Source: an uncultured Bacteroidales bacterium (GTDB lineage Bacteria > Bacteroidota > Bacteroidia > Bacteroidales > Bacteroidaceae). From it: a stretch of 32,938 bases of DNA. Where the stretch lies: NCBI GenBank assembly GCA_902760315.1, contig CACWFV010000022.1, positions 1-32,938 of the forward strand, read 5' to 3'. Within the stretch, counting starts at the first letter, position 1; each line of letters starts with the position of its first letter. Of the stretch, positions 7,417 through 16,261 are shown in pieces. The notes beneath the pieces were generated by a model. That model had not been told where the DNA came from and ran no database searches. It was given only the letters and a program-made list of their open reading frames with translations. The position numbers and the translations under genes were made by a program.

Positions 7417-9477
7417 TTATTTCTCTATCAGTATACGGGCATCTACCGCCACTACGTCGTTCTGGTCAGCCAAGAGCGGATTGATATCCATTTCCTTGAT
7501 TTCCGTAGCAAAGCGCAACAGCGTGCTCAGTCGGACGATAATCTCCGCATACTTGTTTTCGTTGATACCCACTTGTCCACGAGTGCCTTGCAGAATCTTG
7601 TAGCCCCTCAGCGTGTGAATCATGGAGTAGGCCTCGTTGTAGCTCAGCGGTGCCAGACCCGACGACACGTCTTTCAGCACCTCTACGAAAATGCCGCCCA
7701 ACCCGCAGAGTATTACGTGGCCGAAGCGCTGCTCATACTTTGCACCGATGAAGAGCTCCGTACCTTTTAACATCTTCTGCACCATCACACCTGTTGCGTC
7801 CTTGATATTCATCATGCGGTCGAACTCCAATGCCAAGTGTTCCGCACTGCGGATGTTCAGCGTCACGCCACCCACATCACTCTTATGGACAGGTCCCACC
7901 ACCTTGGCTACCACGGGGTAGCCCACCTGGTCAGCAAAACGTGTCAATTCGTCTTTCGACGTGCTCACCATCTCCGGAACCAGTGGTATGCCGGCACACG
8001 ACAGGATGTCGCGTACCGTCTGTGGCGGCACATAGCCATTCTGTTCAATACTATAGATGATTTTGTGGAGCCGCGGTATGTCAATACCATAAAGCTGCAC
8101 CTCAGGCGGTGCCGGCTTAGGTGTGTGCATAATCTGCGACAGGGCAGTGGCCAGCGTCACCTCGTCAGAGAAGTTTACGTGTCCTTTCTGCAGAAATTCA
8201 GCCACCTCTGGGCCGGCAGTGTGCAAACTCGGCAGAATGGGGAAGATAGGCTTCTTACACTCCAGTATCTTTTGGTGCAACACCTCGTAGGCCTCGTAGA
8301 GCTGGGTCAGTCCCGGTGTGCCATAGATGACGGCTATGGCATCGATGTTCTCAAATTTATGTTCACAATAGTCAATGGCTATGCCAAGCTGTTCAGGAGT
8401 ACCGGTGGCTAGGATGTCGATAGGGTTAGCCACTGCAGAACCGGGAAAAAGTTTCGACTTCAGTTCGTCGGCCTCCGGGCCTTCTATCTTGGGTACGCTC
8501 AGTCCGCCCTTTGACAGGGCGTCCGTCAGCATCACACCGGGACCTCCGGCATGTGTCACAATGGCAAAGTTGCGCCCTCTGAGTTCAGGTAGTGTGAAGA
8601 TACAGCCCACGGTGGTCAGTTCCTCACGCGAGAAGCAGCGCACGATGCCCGCCTTGCGGAACAGTGCCTCTACCGCCGAGTCACTGGAGGCTATGGCTCC
8701 TGTATGGCTCGAAGCCGCTCTGCTGCCACTCTCCGACGCTCCGGCCTTGATAGCTGCTATGCGACACCCTTTACGTATCAGCGAACTGGCATGGAAGAGC
8801 AGTTTGTCAGGATCCGCAATGTTCTCTACGTACAGTAGTTTCACTTTCGAGTCGGTTTCCGGGTTAAAGTGCTCATCCATATACTGAAGCACGTCCTCTA
8901 TACCTATTTGTTTACCATTGCCTATTGACCACACACTGTTAAATTGCAAACCTTTGATGACGGCGCTTTCCAGGATGAAAACCGCCGTGGCACCGGAGCC
9001 ACTGACGAAGTCGACACCACCCGGATTGAGGTTGGGAATGGGTTTGGTGAACACAGAGTGGTGCCAGCGCGTCAGCAGTCCTATGCAGTTAGGACCTATC
9101 AGTGCAGCACCATATTGCTGGCAGGTGTCTAGTATCTGTTGTTCCAGCACAGCACCCTCGTGGGTCTCTTCTCCAAATCCTGCCGACAAAATAATAAAGG
9201 CACGCGTCTGTTTCTCCTTGGCCAGCAGTTCCACATAGGCCGGACAGAATTTGGCCGCCACTACCAGGATGGCCAGTTCCGTGGGCGGCAGTTCAGCTGC
9301 ATCGTGGAAGGCCTTGATGCCTTGAACCTCGTCCTCTTTGGGGTTGACGACGCGCAGCGTTCCCCGGTAGCCACCCTGCTGTAGGTTGCGCACTACAGCA
9401 CCGCCTGGTTTGTGTACATTGTTCGAACCGCCAATGACGACGATAGACTGGGGTTCCAAAAGTTCTCGGTTAATCAT
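7417..9477 (-). CDS. ADP-forming acyl-CoA (acetate-CoA) synthetase, fused alpha-beta subunits
   Basis: A 686-aa cytoplasmic enzyme of the NDP-forming acyl-CoA synthetase family. It probably converts acetyl-CoA (or another acyl-CoA) + ADP + Pi to acid + ATP + CoA, giving substrate-level ATP in fermentation. The CoA-binding Rossmann domain is at about 5-130 (SIVVIGGSNN, LIGPNCIGL). The succinyl-CoA-ligase-like domain is about 150-290 and holds the phosphorylated histidine, H258 in SSHTGAIA. The third CoA-ligase domain follows to about 450, and a C-terminal ATP-grasp domain from about 470 (YPVVAKVVGP, KSDVGGV, MDINPL). The order is alpha then beta in one chain, as in many bacterial homologues. 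It has its own promoter at 9502-9509. Substrate specificity cannot be read from sequence. A protein lysine acetyltransferase of the Pat type is unlikely because no GNAT domain is present. Confidence 0.88.
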   Translation of the reverse strand: MINRELLEPQSIVVIGGSNNVHKPGGAVVRNLQQGGYRGTLRVVNPKEDEVQGIKAFHDAAELPPTELAILVVAAKFCPAYVELLAKEKQTRAFIILSAGFGEETHEGAVLEQQILDTCQQYGAALIGPNCIGLLTRWHHSVFTKPIPNLNPGGVDFVSGSGATAVFILESAVIKGLQFNSVWSIGNGKQIGIEDVLQYMDEHFNPETDSKVKLLYVENIADPDKLLFHASSLIRKGCRIAAIKAGASESGSRAASSHTGAIASSDSAVEALFRKAGIVRCFSREELTTVGCIFTLPELRGRNFAIVTHAGGPGVMLTDALSKGGLSVPKIEGPEADELKSKLFPGSAVANPIDILATGTPEQLGIAIDYCEHKFENIDAIAVIYGTPGLTQLYEAYEVLHQKILECKKPIFPILPSLHTAGPEVAEFLQKGHVNFSDEVTLATALSQIMHTPKPAPPEVQLYGIDIPRLHKIIYSIEQNGYVPPQTVRDILSCAGIPLVPEMVSTSKDELTRFADQVGYPVVAKVVGPVHKSDVGGVTLNIRSAEHLALEFDRMMNIKDATGVMVQKMLKGTELFIGAKYEQRFGHVILCGLGGIFVEVLKDVSSGLAPLSYNEAYSMIHTLRGYKILQGTRGQVGINENKYAEIIVRLSTLLRFATEIKEMDINPLLADQNDVVAVDARILIEK

Positions 9478-9501
9478 TGCAGTAATCTTTTAGTTTGGGT
9501 G

Positions 9502-9509
9502 CAAAGATA
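9502..9509 (-). promoter_or_regulatory. -7 box TATCTTTG for the acyl-CoA synthetase gene
   Basis: The minus strand reads CATTATCTTTGCACCC, an exact TAnnTTTG match 25 bp upstream of the ATG. Confidence 0.82.
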
Positions 9510-9551
9510 ATGATTTTTATGGAATAATCCGCCTGATTAATCCCAAAAACT

Positions 9552-9566
9552 TGCAACTAGGTTGCA
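9552..9566. promoter_or_regulatory. Palindrome TGCAAC-TAG-GTTGCA, possible operator of the CDF exporter
   Basis: A 6-bp dyad with a 3-bp centre lies 50 bp upstream of the -7 box of the cation exporter gene. Two direct TGGCAAC copies follow at 9589-9595 and 9603-9609, the second just before the -7 box. The arrangement suits a metal-responsive regulator, but no regulator gene is adjacent and the regulator family cannot be named. Confidence 0.35.
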
Positions 9567-9616
9567 GAAAAACGACATTAGTAGACACTGGCAACCCGGT
9601 CGTGGCAACTATTTCC

Positions 9617-9624
9617 TAACTTTG
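9617..9624 (+). promoter_or_regulatory. -7 box TAACTTTG for the CDF exporter gene
   Basis: CCTAACTTTGCAGC carries a TAnnTTTG match 33 bp before the ATG at 9658. No TTG is seen at -33, consistent with a regulated promoter. Confidence 0.75.
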
Positions 9625-9657
9625 CAGCGTGAAAGCAACAATAAAAACAAAATAACT

Positions 9658-10644
9658 ATGGCACATCATCACGAACATCATCACGAACACAACCATGACC
9701 ATCATGGTCACCACCATCATCATGTCATGCCCACCTCCATGAATGGCATCTTCATCTTCTGCATCGTCCTCAACCTGCTTTTCGTGGGCATCGAAGCCGC
9801 CGTAGGATTGGCGCAGAACTCGCTGTCGCTGCTGTCTGACGCAGGCCACAATCTCAGCGATGTCTTCAGCCTAGTACTGGTACTCATCGCCTTCCAACTG
9901 GCGAAGATACATTCCCGCCAGCACTACACTTATGGACTGAAGAAGTCTACCGTACTCATCTCACTGCTTAATGCCATCCTGCTGTTGGTAGCCGTTGGCG
10001 GCATCATCTATGAGAGCATTCTGAAGTTCAACGAACCAGTAGACGTCAATGGCGCAGCAGTATCGTGGACAGCCGGTGCTGGCATTCTCATCAACGGACT
10101 GACGGTGGTGTTGCTGATGCGTGGCCAGAAGAGCGACATCAACGTCCGCGGAGCCTTTCTGCACATGGTGGCCGACACACTGGTATCACTAGGCGTTGTG
10201 GTGTCTGGTCTTATCATCACTTGGACTGGCTGGAACGTGGTAGACCCCATCGTGAGCCTCATCATCGCTTTCGTCATCCTCTGGTCTACTTGGAATCTGC
10301 TGACAGCCAGTCTGCGACTCATCGTAGATGGCACTCCTGAGGGTGTGGAACCTGCCGACGTGCGCCAAAGCATGGAGAGAGAACCACATGTCAGCGAGGT
10401 TCATCACCTGCACATCTGGGCTATCAGCACCACCGACAATGCCCTGACAGCCCACATCGTCATCGACGACATTACCCATATGGAGGAGGTTAAGAGCCAG
10501 CTGAAAGCGCTACTGAGAGAGAAGGGCATCGGCCACTCTACACTGGAGTTCGAGACGGCCGACAGTCCGTGTCACGAACACAGCTGTGGCGAGGCGCATG
10601 GCGAATGTGCTGACGAGCACGACAGTGGGCATCACCATGAATAG
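9658..10644 (+). CDS. CDF-family zinc/divalent cation efflux transporter (ZitB/CzcD type)
   Basis: A 328-aa inner-membrane exporter exchanging Zn2+ (or a similar cation) for protons. The first 22 residues are extremely His-rich (MAHHHEHHHEHNHDHH), and the C-terminus again holds His/Cys/Glu clusters (CHEHSCGEAHGE, GHHHE); both probably bind metal. Six membrane segments follow. TM2 carries the metal site SDAGHNLSD and TM5 carries HMVAD, giving the paired HxxxD motifs of zinc-type CDFs. The cytoplasmic C-terminal domain has the conserved HHLHIWAIS strand. The ATG at 9658 is used because an upstream in-frame TTG extension would run across the promoter. It is monocistronic, with a terminator after the stop. 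Zinc is the likeliest substrate from the HxxxD pair. Confidence 0.92.
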   Translation: MAHHHEHHHEHNHDHHGHHHHHVMPTSMNGIFIFCIVLNLLFVGIEAAVGLAQNSLSLLSDAGHNLSDVFSLVLVLIAFQLAKIHSRQHYTYGLKKSTVLISLLNAILLLVAVGGIIYESILKFNEPVDVNGAAVSWTAGAGILINGLTVVLLMRGQKSDINVRGAFLHMVADTLVSLGVVVSGLIITWTGWNVVDPIVSLIIAFVILWSTWNLLTASLRLIVDGTPEGVEPADVRQSMEREPHVSEVHHLHIWAISTTDNALTAHIVIDDITHMEEVKSQLKALLREKGIGHSTLEFETADSPCHEHSCGEAHGECADEHDSGHHHE

Positions 10645-10683
10645 CACACCATTGGCGTACGTAAAAAAAACACTCATATTGGT

Positions 10684-10721
10684 AAAACTCGTTAAATGGC
10701 TTGGCTGTTTAACGGGTTTTT
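10684..10721 (+). terminator. Terminator of the CDF gene, overlapping the next promoter
   Basis: AAAACTCGTTAAA (10684-10696) pairs with TTTAACGGGTTTT (10708-10720) over 13 bp with one wobble, and the T-rich tail runs on. The 11-nt loop TGGCTTGGCTG contains the -33 TTG of the following promoter. Confidence 0.85.
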
Positions 10722-10731
10722 CGTATCTTTG
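10701..10731 (+). promoter_or_regulatory. Promoter of the alpha-2-macroglobulin-folA operon
   Basis: -33 TTG at 10701-10703 and -7 TATCTTTG at 10724-10731 are separated by 20 bp, near the optimal Bacteroidetes spacing. The leader to ATG 10754 is about 17 nt. The promoter is embedded in the CDF terminator. Confidence 0.82.
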
Positions 10732-10753
10732 TCCATTATTTTAAATTGCGGCT

Positions 10754-13700
10754 ATGACAAAAAAGGCATTAATGGTCGTATTGGCAGCATGGCTGCTTAT
10801 GCCCATGACAATATTCGGACAGACATATCAGTCACTCTGGAAGCAGGTTCAGACGGCACAGGACAAGGACCTTCCGAAGACGGTTCTCGCCCATCTGACT
10901 GAGATAGAGGTCAAGGCGCGTAAAGAGCGTGCCTACGGACAACTGCTGAAGGCTTCGCTGATGAGTGCAAGGGTGCAGGGCAACATTGCCCCAGACTCGA
11001 TAGCCCCTGCCATCAGGCGGTTAGAGCTACAACTGGAACACACCCATGAGCTGGCGTTGCAGGCAGTCTACGCCACCGTGCTGTCGAAAATCTACGACGC
11101 CAACAACAATCTTGACAACCACGATGCCAAAAGCAGCCACTACCGCACACTGGCACTGGCTCACCCAGAGGTATTGTGTAAGACGCCAGTCACTGGCTAC
11201 GAGCCCTTCGTCATCAAGGGCAAAGACAGTGAAGTATTCGGTCACGACTTGCTAAGTGTGGTAGGTCAGGAGTTAGAGGCTTGGCAGTGGCTAACAGACT
11301 ATTACAACGCTATAGACAACTGCCGTGCAGCCTGTCTGACTGCAGTCCATACGTGTACGACTATTGATGGCGCCGACTCACTGATAGCCATCTATGGCGA
11401 CTATGACGAGGCTGGCGAACTGGCCATCCGGCGTTACGAACTCATCGAACAGGCCGGACTTCCTGCCGCTGAGCGCTACCAATGGCTGCAGGAGTCGCTG
11501 CGTCGCTGGGGCTCGTGGAAGCGTGCCAACGAACTGCGCAATAGTCTGACAGCACTTACTGCCCCTCACTATGTAGTTGAGGTGCCTCAATACATCATGG
11601 AACCCGGCAAGTCACAGATGGTGAACTTTATCACCTTGCGTAACATCCGGCAACTCTCCCTGCGAGTCTACCGCACAGACTTGCAGGGCGACACACAACT
11701 GGATCCGCAAAACGAAAAAGACTATGCACAAATCAAAAAGAAAGGGCTGGTAGAAGTGACTGAGGCCGCTCGTACCCTGTCATTTCCTGCCCACCCTGAA
11801 TATGAGGCATTCGAAGACTCTACACAGCTGGCAGGCCTGCCCGCCGGAGTCTATCTACTCTCCTTCACCACCAATGCTGGGATAGACCCTGTCCGCCGCC
11901 TGTACTTTGTGTCGGGCATCCGCCTGCTGCAACAGGCACAACCCGACCAGACACAGCGCTACGTGGCGGTAGATGCCACTACCGGTCAACCCATTGCCGG
12001 CACACAACTGCGGCTGGGCTTTGGCCGCAACAGGAGGAGCGCAGGTATCGGCACCACAACCACACTGACCTGTAATCAGCAGGGCGAGGCCGTCTACAGC
12101 GGTAAGCAGCAGCCTGCAACAATCTTTGCCTATACCGCAGCTGACGCTTTCTGTCCTGAATATAATGGCTACGGCAGGTTCAGTTACTACAACCGCTCCA
12201 ACAACCAAGAACACGCCACCATCTATACCGACCGCAGCATCTACCGGCCAGGGCAGACGGTACACGCCACCATCATCGTCTGGCGTGAGTTGTCGCCCAT
12301 AGCACAGGAGGTAGTAGCTGACAAGGCCATGACGATAGCTTTGCGCGATGCCAACTACCGGTTGGTGGCTGAACAGCAGATCACCACCGACCGCTACGGC
12401 AAGTGTTATGTTACCTTCACACTGCCCACCGGCAAACTGAACGGCACGTTTAGTCTGCGCACTGCCAATGCGTCGGCCTATATTCAGGTGGAAGAATACA
12501 AACGCCCCGCCTTCCTGGTGGAGTTCGACGACTACAAAGCGTCTTACCAGGCCGGCGACACGGTGCAAGCCACAGCTAAGGCAGCCAGTTATGCCGGTGT
12601 ACCGGTGCAACAGGCTAAGGTACACTATACCGTCAAGCGCAGGCTGGCCTTCTGGTGGATGACCTACAACCGCTATTGGCAAGGGGGCAACTTTGGCAGC
12701 GGACTGGAGGAAGAGATACTCTGCTCAGATGACACCACCACGGCCGACGACGGCACCTTTGAGGTTCTCATGCCGTTAACCCTCCCTGAACAATTAGGGC
12801 ATCGCCCCATGTTCTACCATTTCGTGGTTGAGGCTGACGTCACCGACAGTGCCGGCGAGACCCATAGTGCCACCCTGTCGCTGCCATTAGGCAACAAGGC
12901 CAGCGTACTGACCTGCACCCTACCCGTCCAGGTGCGCAGCGACCAGTTGCCCGCTGTGACTTTCAAACATCTTAATGCCGCAGGAAAGGAAATTCCCGGC
13001 AAATTGCGTTACCGCATTGACAACGGCAAGTGGCAGGAGGCTTCGGCCAATATCGAGTGCTCCATACTCACCACTCAGCTGAAGAGTGGCAGTCACCATC
13101 TGGAGGCCATCTGTGCTACCGACACCCTGCAACAGGACTTCGTGGTGTTCAGCCTGGCTGACCAACGCCCGGCATTGCAGACCCACGACTGGTTCTACGT
13201 GTCACACGAGGAATTCCCTGCCGACGGTTCCCCCGTCACAGTACAGGTGGGGGCGTCTGACCCCGACCTGCATATCGTCTATAGCCTCTTCTCCGGCAAC
13301 CGCATGATAGAGAGCGGGGCCGTAGAGCGAGATGCCGCCCTGCTGAACCGCCAGCTGACCTACCGCGAGGAGTGGGGCAACGGACTGCTGCTAACCTATG
13401 CCTGGGTGAAGAACGGCCAATGCTATAGTCACCAGCAATTGATTCGGCGCCCCATGCCCGACAAGCGGCTGAGGCTGCAGTGGACCACATTCCGCGACCG
13501 CCTGACGCCTGGACAGCAGGAAGAGTGGAGACTGACCGTCAGCAAACCCGACGGAACGCCTGCCGACGCCAGTCTGATGGCCGTGCTCTATGATAAGAGT
13601 CTCGATGCAATCCATCCTCACCAGTGGTCGCTGCATCCGCAGAGTTTCATGCCACAGCCTTACACCTCCTGGCAATGGAGAGAGGCGGGCAACTGGATAT

Positions 13701-16261
13701 GTGACGGACAGAAGCGCATCCAGTGGCTCAACGTGCCTCAACTGTCGTTCAGCCGTTTCGATAATGACGTATTCCCCTACATGCTGACGTTTCACATGCT
13801 GCGTAGCAACCGGGTCATGATGAAGGCTGCAGCTAGACCTATGACCGCCGGAGTGTTGGAAGAAAAGGCTATGGCTAACGAAGCCGCAAGTGACGCTGTC
13901 TCCCTCGACGAGGTTGTGGTGGCCGGGATGGATGTAAAAGGGAAAGAGGTGGAAACTGATGAATCATTGCAGCAAGAGGAAGAACCGGTGCCACTGCGCG
14001 AGAATCTCAGCGAGACAGCATTCTGCTACCCTACCCTGCTGACGGACGCCGACGGCAACATTACCCTGTCGTTCACGCTGCCGGAGAGCCTCACCACATG
14101 GCGCTTCATGGGCATTGCTAATACGCCTGACATGTTGTATGGCTACATCGACGGCGAGGCCGTAGCCCAGAAAGATGTCATGGTACAACCCAACATGCCA
14201 CGCTTCATCCGTGAAGGCGACAAGGCTACCATCTCTGCCCGCTTGTTCAACACCACTGGCCACAGCGTCAGCGGTGCGGCCAAGCTTCAGCTATTAAACC
14301 CTGAGAGTGAGAAGGTTATCTACGAACAGAAGACTCCTTTCTCCATCGATGCCAATGGCTCCGCAACTGCAACTTTTGCTGTCGACGGCTTACCCACCGG
14401 CCATTCACTGCTCATCTGCCGCGTCACCGCTACGGGAGATGGTTTCAACGATGGCGAGCAACACTATCTGCCCATACTGCCTAACCGAGAGTATGTTACC
14501 AGGACCGTACCCATCACGCAACATGAGGCCGGCATCAAGACCATTGACCTTACGAAATTGTTCCCTGAGCAGACCACGCAGCAGAAGCTGACCATCGAGT
14601 ATACCAACAATCCGGCATGGCTCATGGTGCAAGCTTTGCCCACGCTGGGACAGCCCTGTGAGCATAGTGCCATTGACTTGGCGGCCTCCTATTACAGCAA
14701 CATGCTAGCCAGGCACCTGCTGAATCAGACCCCGCAGGCCAAAGGCCTCTTCGAACAGTGGAAGCGGGAACTGCAAGTGGAGCAAGGCCAGCAGGCTATA
14801 GGCACGCCACAGTCTACTACCCTCCAGTCTCAGTTGGAGAAAAACGAGGAACTCAAGGACCTCCTCCTCCAGGAGACTCCTTGGGTGGTTGCTGCTGACC
14901 GTGAGAGCGAACAGCGGCAGCGACTGGCCGACTTCTTCGACGAGAACAGCATCAACAACCGACTCCTAACTACCATTGAGAAACTGAAAACTCTACAGAA
15001 CAGAGACGGTTCTTTCTCGTGGTATCCAGGCATGGAGGGCAGCACCCACATCACCATAGCCATTGCCGAGATGCTGGCCCGCCTGCAAATGCTAACGACC
15101 ACTCTCCCGTCGTCAGCGGCTGCCCCTATCTACGCCAAGACCTTCACCTATATAGGAGATGAGATGACCGACCTCGTCGCCAAGATGAAGCAAGAGGAGA
15201 AGCGGGGCCACCGCCAGTCGTTCCCCTCATTTACGGCCCTACGGTGGCTCTACCTCTGCGCTATTGACGGTCGCCAACTCTCGACAGACGTTAAAGCTGC
15301 CAACGACTACCTCATCACGCTGCTGAAGAAAGACATCAAGCGCCAGACCATCTACGAGAAGGCCATGACCGCCATCGTACTGGCACAGCACGGCGAACGG
15401 ACCAAAGCAGCAGAGTATGTGCGTAGCCTGAAGGAATATACCGTCTATACTGAGGAGATGGGGCGCTACTACGACACTCCCCGTGCAGCCTACTCCTGGT
15501 ATGACTACAAGTTACCCACCCAGGTGGCTGCTATAGAAGCCATCCAGCGCCTGACGCCTGATGACCACCAGACCATCGACGAGATGCGCCGCTGGCTGCT
15601 TCAGGAGAAGCGTACCCAGACATGGGACACGCCCATCAATAGTGTCAATGCCATCTACGCCTTTATGAACGGTAACAACCAGACGCTGACCGTCGCTCAG
15701 CAGCCCACTCTTCTCGCCGTCGACGGCTCCCCCGTTGACACCCGTAAACCTACCGCCGCCCTTGGCTATGTCAAGAGCGCCCGCCCCTATCAAGGCGAGC
15801 ACACTCTCACCGCCACAAAGACCAGTAATGGCTCCTCGTGGGGCGCCGTCTACGCCCAGTTCCTGCAGGCTTCTACCAACATCACGGACTCACAGAGTGG
15901 CATCACTGTCAGACGCGAATTGCTGACGGCAGACAGTCTGACCGTTGGACAACGCATCCGTGTGCGCATCACCATTGAGACCTCTCGCGATCTCGACTTC
16001 GTACAGGTGGTAGATCGTCGTGCAGCCTGCATGGAGCCCGTCAACCAACTGTCTGGCTACCATAATGGCGCCTACTGCTCGCCCAAGGACCATGCCACCC
16101 ACTATTTCTTCCGTGGACTGGCCAAGGGTAAACACGTCATAGAGACAGAATATTACATCGACCGCGCCGGAACCTATCAGACAGGTACCTGTACCGCAGG
16201 CTGTGCCTATGCCCCTGAGTTCCGTGCCACAACATCATCGCAAACACTCATCGTAAAATGA
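10754..16261 (+). CDS. Large alpha-2-macroglobulin family protein (YfaS/MG2 type)
   Basis: An 1835-aa exported protein with signal peptide MTKKALMVVLAAWLLMPMTIFG. An N-terminal helical/MG region is followed by an MG2-type stretch at about 488-504 (IYTDRSIYRPGQTVHA), more Ig-like MG domains, the A2M core at about 1090-1130 (FTLPESLTTWRFMGIAN), an all-helical thioester-type domain from about 1290, and a C-terminal receptor-binding-like domain. The thioester site is degenerate: C1302 is followed by EHS, where active homologues have CxEQ, so covalent trapping is unlikely, as in YfaS. Bacterial A2Ms are periplasmic protease inhibitors or envelope-protection proteins. Oddity: residues 1050-1059 read SLDEVVVAGM, like the start of a TonB-receptor plug. 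It is the first gene of a five-gene run and overlaps the next by 4 bp. Confidence 0.88.
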   Translation: MTKKALMVVLAAWLLMPMTIFGQTYQSLWKQVQTAQDKDLPKTVLAHLTEIEVKARKERAYGQLLKASLMSARVQGNIAPDSIAPAIRRLELQLEHTHELALQAVYATVLSKIYDANNNLDNHDAKSSHYRTLALAHPEVLCKTPVTGYEPFVIKGKDSEVFGHDLLSVVGQELEAWQWLTDYYNAIDNCRAACLTAVHTCTTIDGADSLIAIYGDYDEAGELAIRRYELIEQAGLPAAERYQWLQESLRRWGSWKRANELRNSLTALTAPHYVVEVPQYIMEPGKSQMVNFITLRNIRQLSLRVYRTDLQGDTQLDPQNEKDYAQIKKKGLVEVTEAARTLSFPAHPEYEAFEDSTQLAGLPAGVYLLSFTTNAGIDPVRRLYFVSGIRLLQQAQPDQTQRYVAVDATTGQPIAGTQLRLGFGRNRRSAGIGTTTTLTCNQQGEAVYSGKQQPATIFAYTAADAFCPEYNGYGRFSYYNRSNNQEHATIYTDRSIYRPGQTVHATIIVWRELSPIAQEVVADKAMTIALRDANYRLVAEQQITTDRYGKCYVTFTLPTGKLNGTFSLRTANASAYIQVEEYKRPAFLVEFDDYKASYQAGDTVQATAKAASYAGVPVQQAKVHYTVKRRLAFWWMTYNRYWQGGNFGSGLEEEILCSDDTTTADDGTFEVLMPLTLPEQLGHRPMFYHFVVEADVTDSAGETHSATLSLPLGNKASVLTCTLPVQVRSDQLPAVTFKHLNAAGKEIPGKLRYRIDNGKWQEASANIECSILTTQLKSGSHHLEAICATDTLQQDFVVFSLADQRPALQTHDWFYVSHEEFPADGSPVTVQVGASDPDLHIVYSLFSGNRMIESGAVERDAALLNRQLTYREEWGNGLLLTYAWVKNGQCYSHQQLIRRPMPDKRLRLQWTTFRDRLTPGQQEEWRLTVSKPDGTPADASLMAVLYDKSLDAIHPHQWSLHPQSFMPQPYTSWQWREAGNWICDGQKRIQWLNVPQLSFSRFDNDVFPYMLTFHMLRSNRVMMKAAARPMTAGVLEEKAMANEAASDAVSLDEVVVAGMDVKGKEVETDESLQQEEEPVPLRENLSETAFCYPTLLTDADGNITLSFTLPESLTTWRFMGIANTPDMLYGYIDGEAVAQKDVMVQPNMPRFIREGDKATISARLFNTTGHSVSGAAKLQLLNPESEKVIYEQKTPFSIDANGSATATFAVDGLPTGHSLLICRVTATGDGFNDGEQHYLPILPNREYVTRTVPITQHEAGIKTIDLTKLFPEQTTQQKLTIEYTNNPAWLMVQALPTLGQPCEHSAIDLAASYYSNMLARHLLNQTPQAKGLFEQWKRELQVEQGQQAIGTPQSTTLQSQLEKNEELKDLLLQETPWVVAADRESEQRQRLADFFDENSINNRLLTTIEKLKTLQNRDGSFSWYPGMEGSTHITIAIAEMLARLQMLTTTLPSSAAAPIYAKTFTYIGDEMTDLVAKMKQEEKRGHRQSFPSFTALRWLYLCAIDGRQLSTDVKAANDYLITLLKKDIKRQTIYEKAMTAIVLAQHGERTKAAEYVRSLKEYTVYTEEMGRYYDTPRAAYSWYDYKLPTQVAAIEAIQRLTPDDHQTIDEMRRWLLQEKRTQTWDTPINSVNAIYAFMNGNNQTLTVAQQPTLLAVDGSPVDTRKPTAALGYVKSARPYQGEHTLTATKTSNGSSWGAVYAQFLQASTNITDSQSGITVRRELLTADSLTVGQRIRVRITIETSRDLDFVQVVDRRAACMEPVNQLSGYHNGAYCSPKDHATHYFFRGLAKGKHVIETEYYIDRAGTYQTGTCTAGCAYAPEFRATTSSQTLIVK

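Noticed and set aside
9562-9657. N-terminal extension of the CDF exporter from a TTG at 9562
   Set aside because: The extension would be translated across the -7 box and transcription start; the His-rich MAHHHEHHHE start is typical of the family.
9661-9723. His-rich N-terminus as an engineered tag or vector sequence
   Set aside because: His is mixed with Glu, Asp and Asn and uses both codons; natural CDF exporters have such metal-binding tails.
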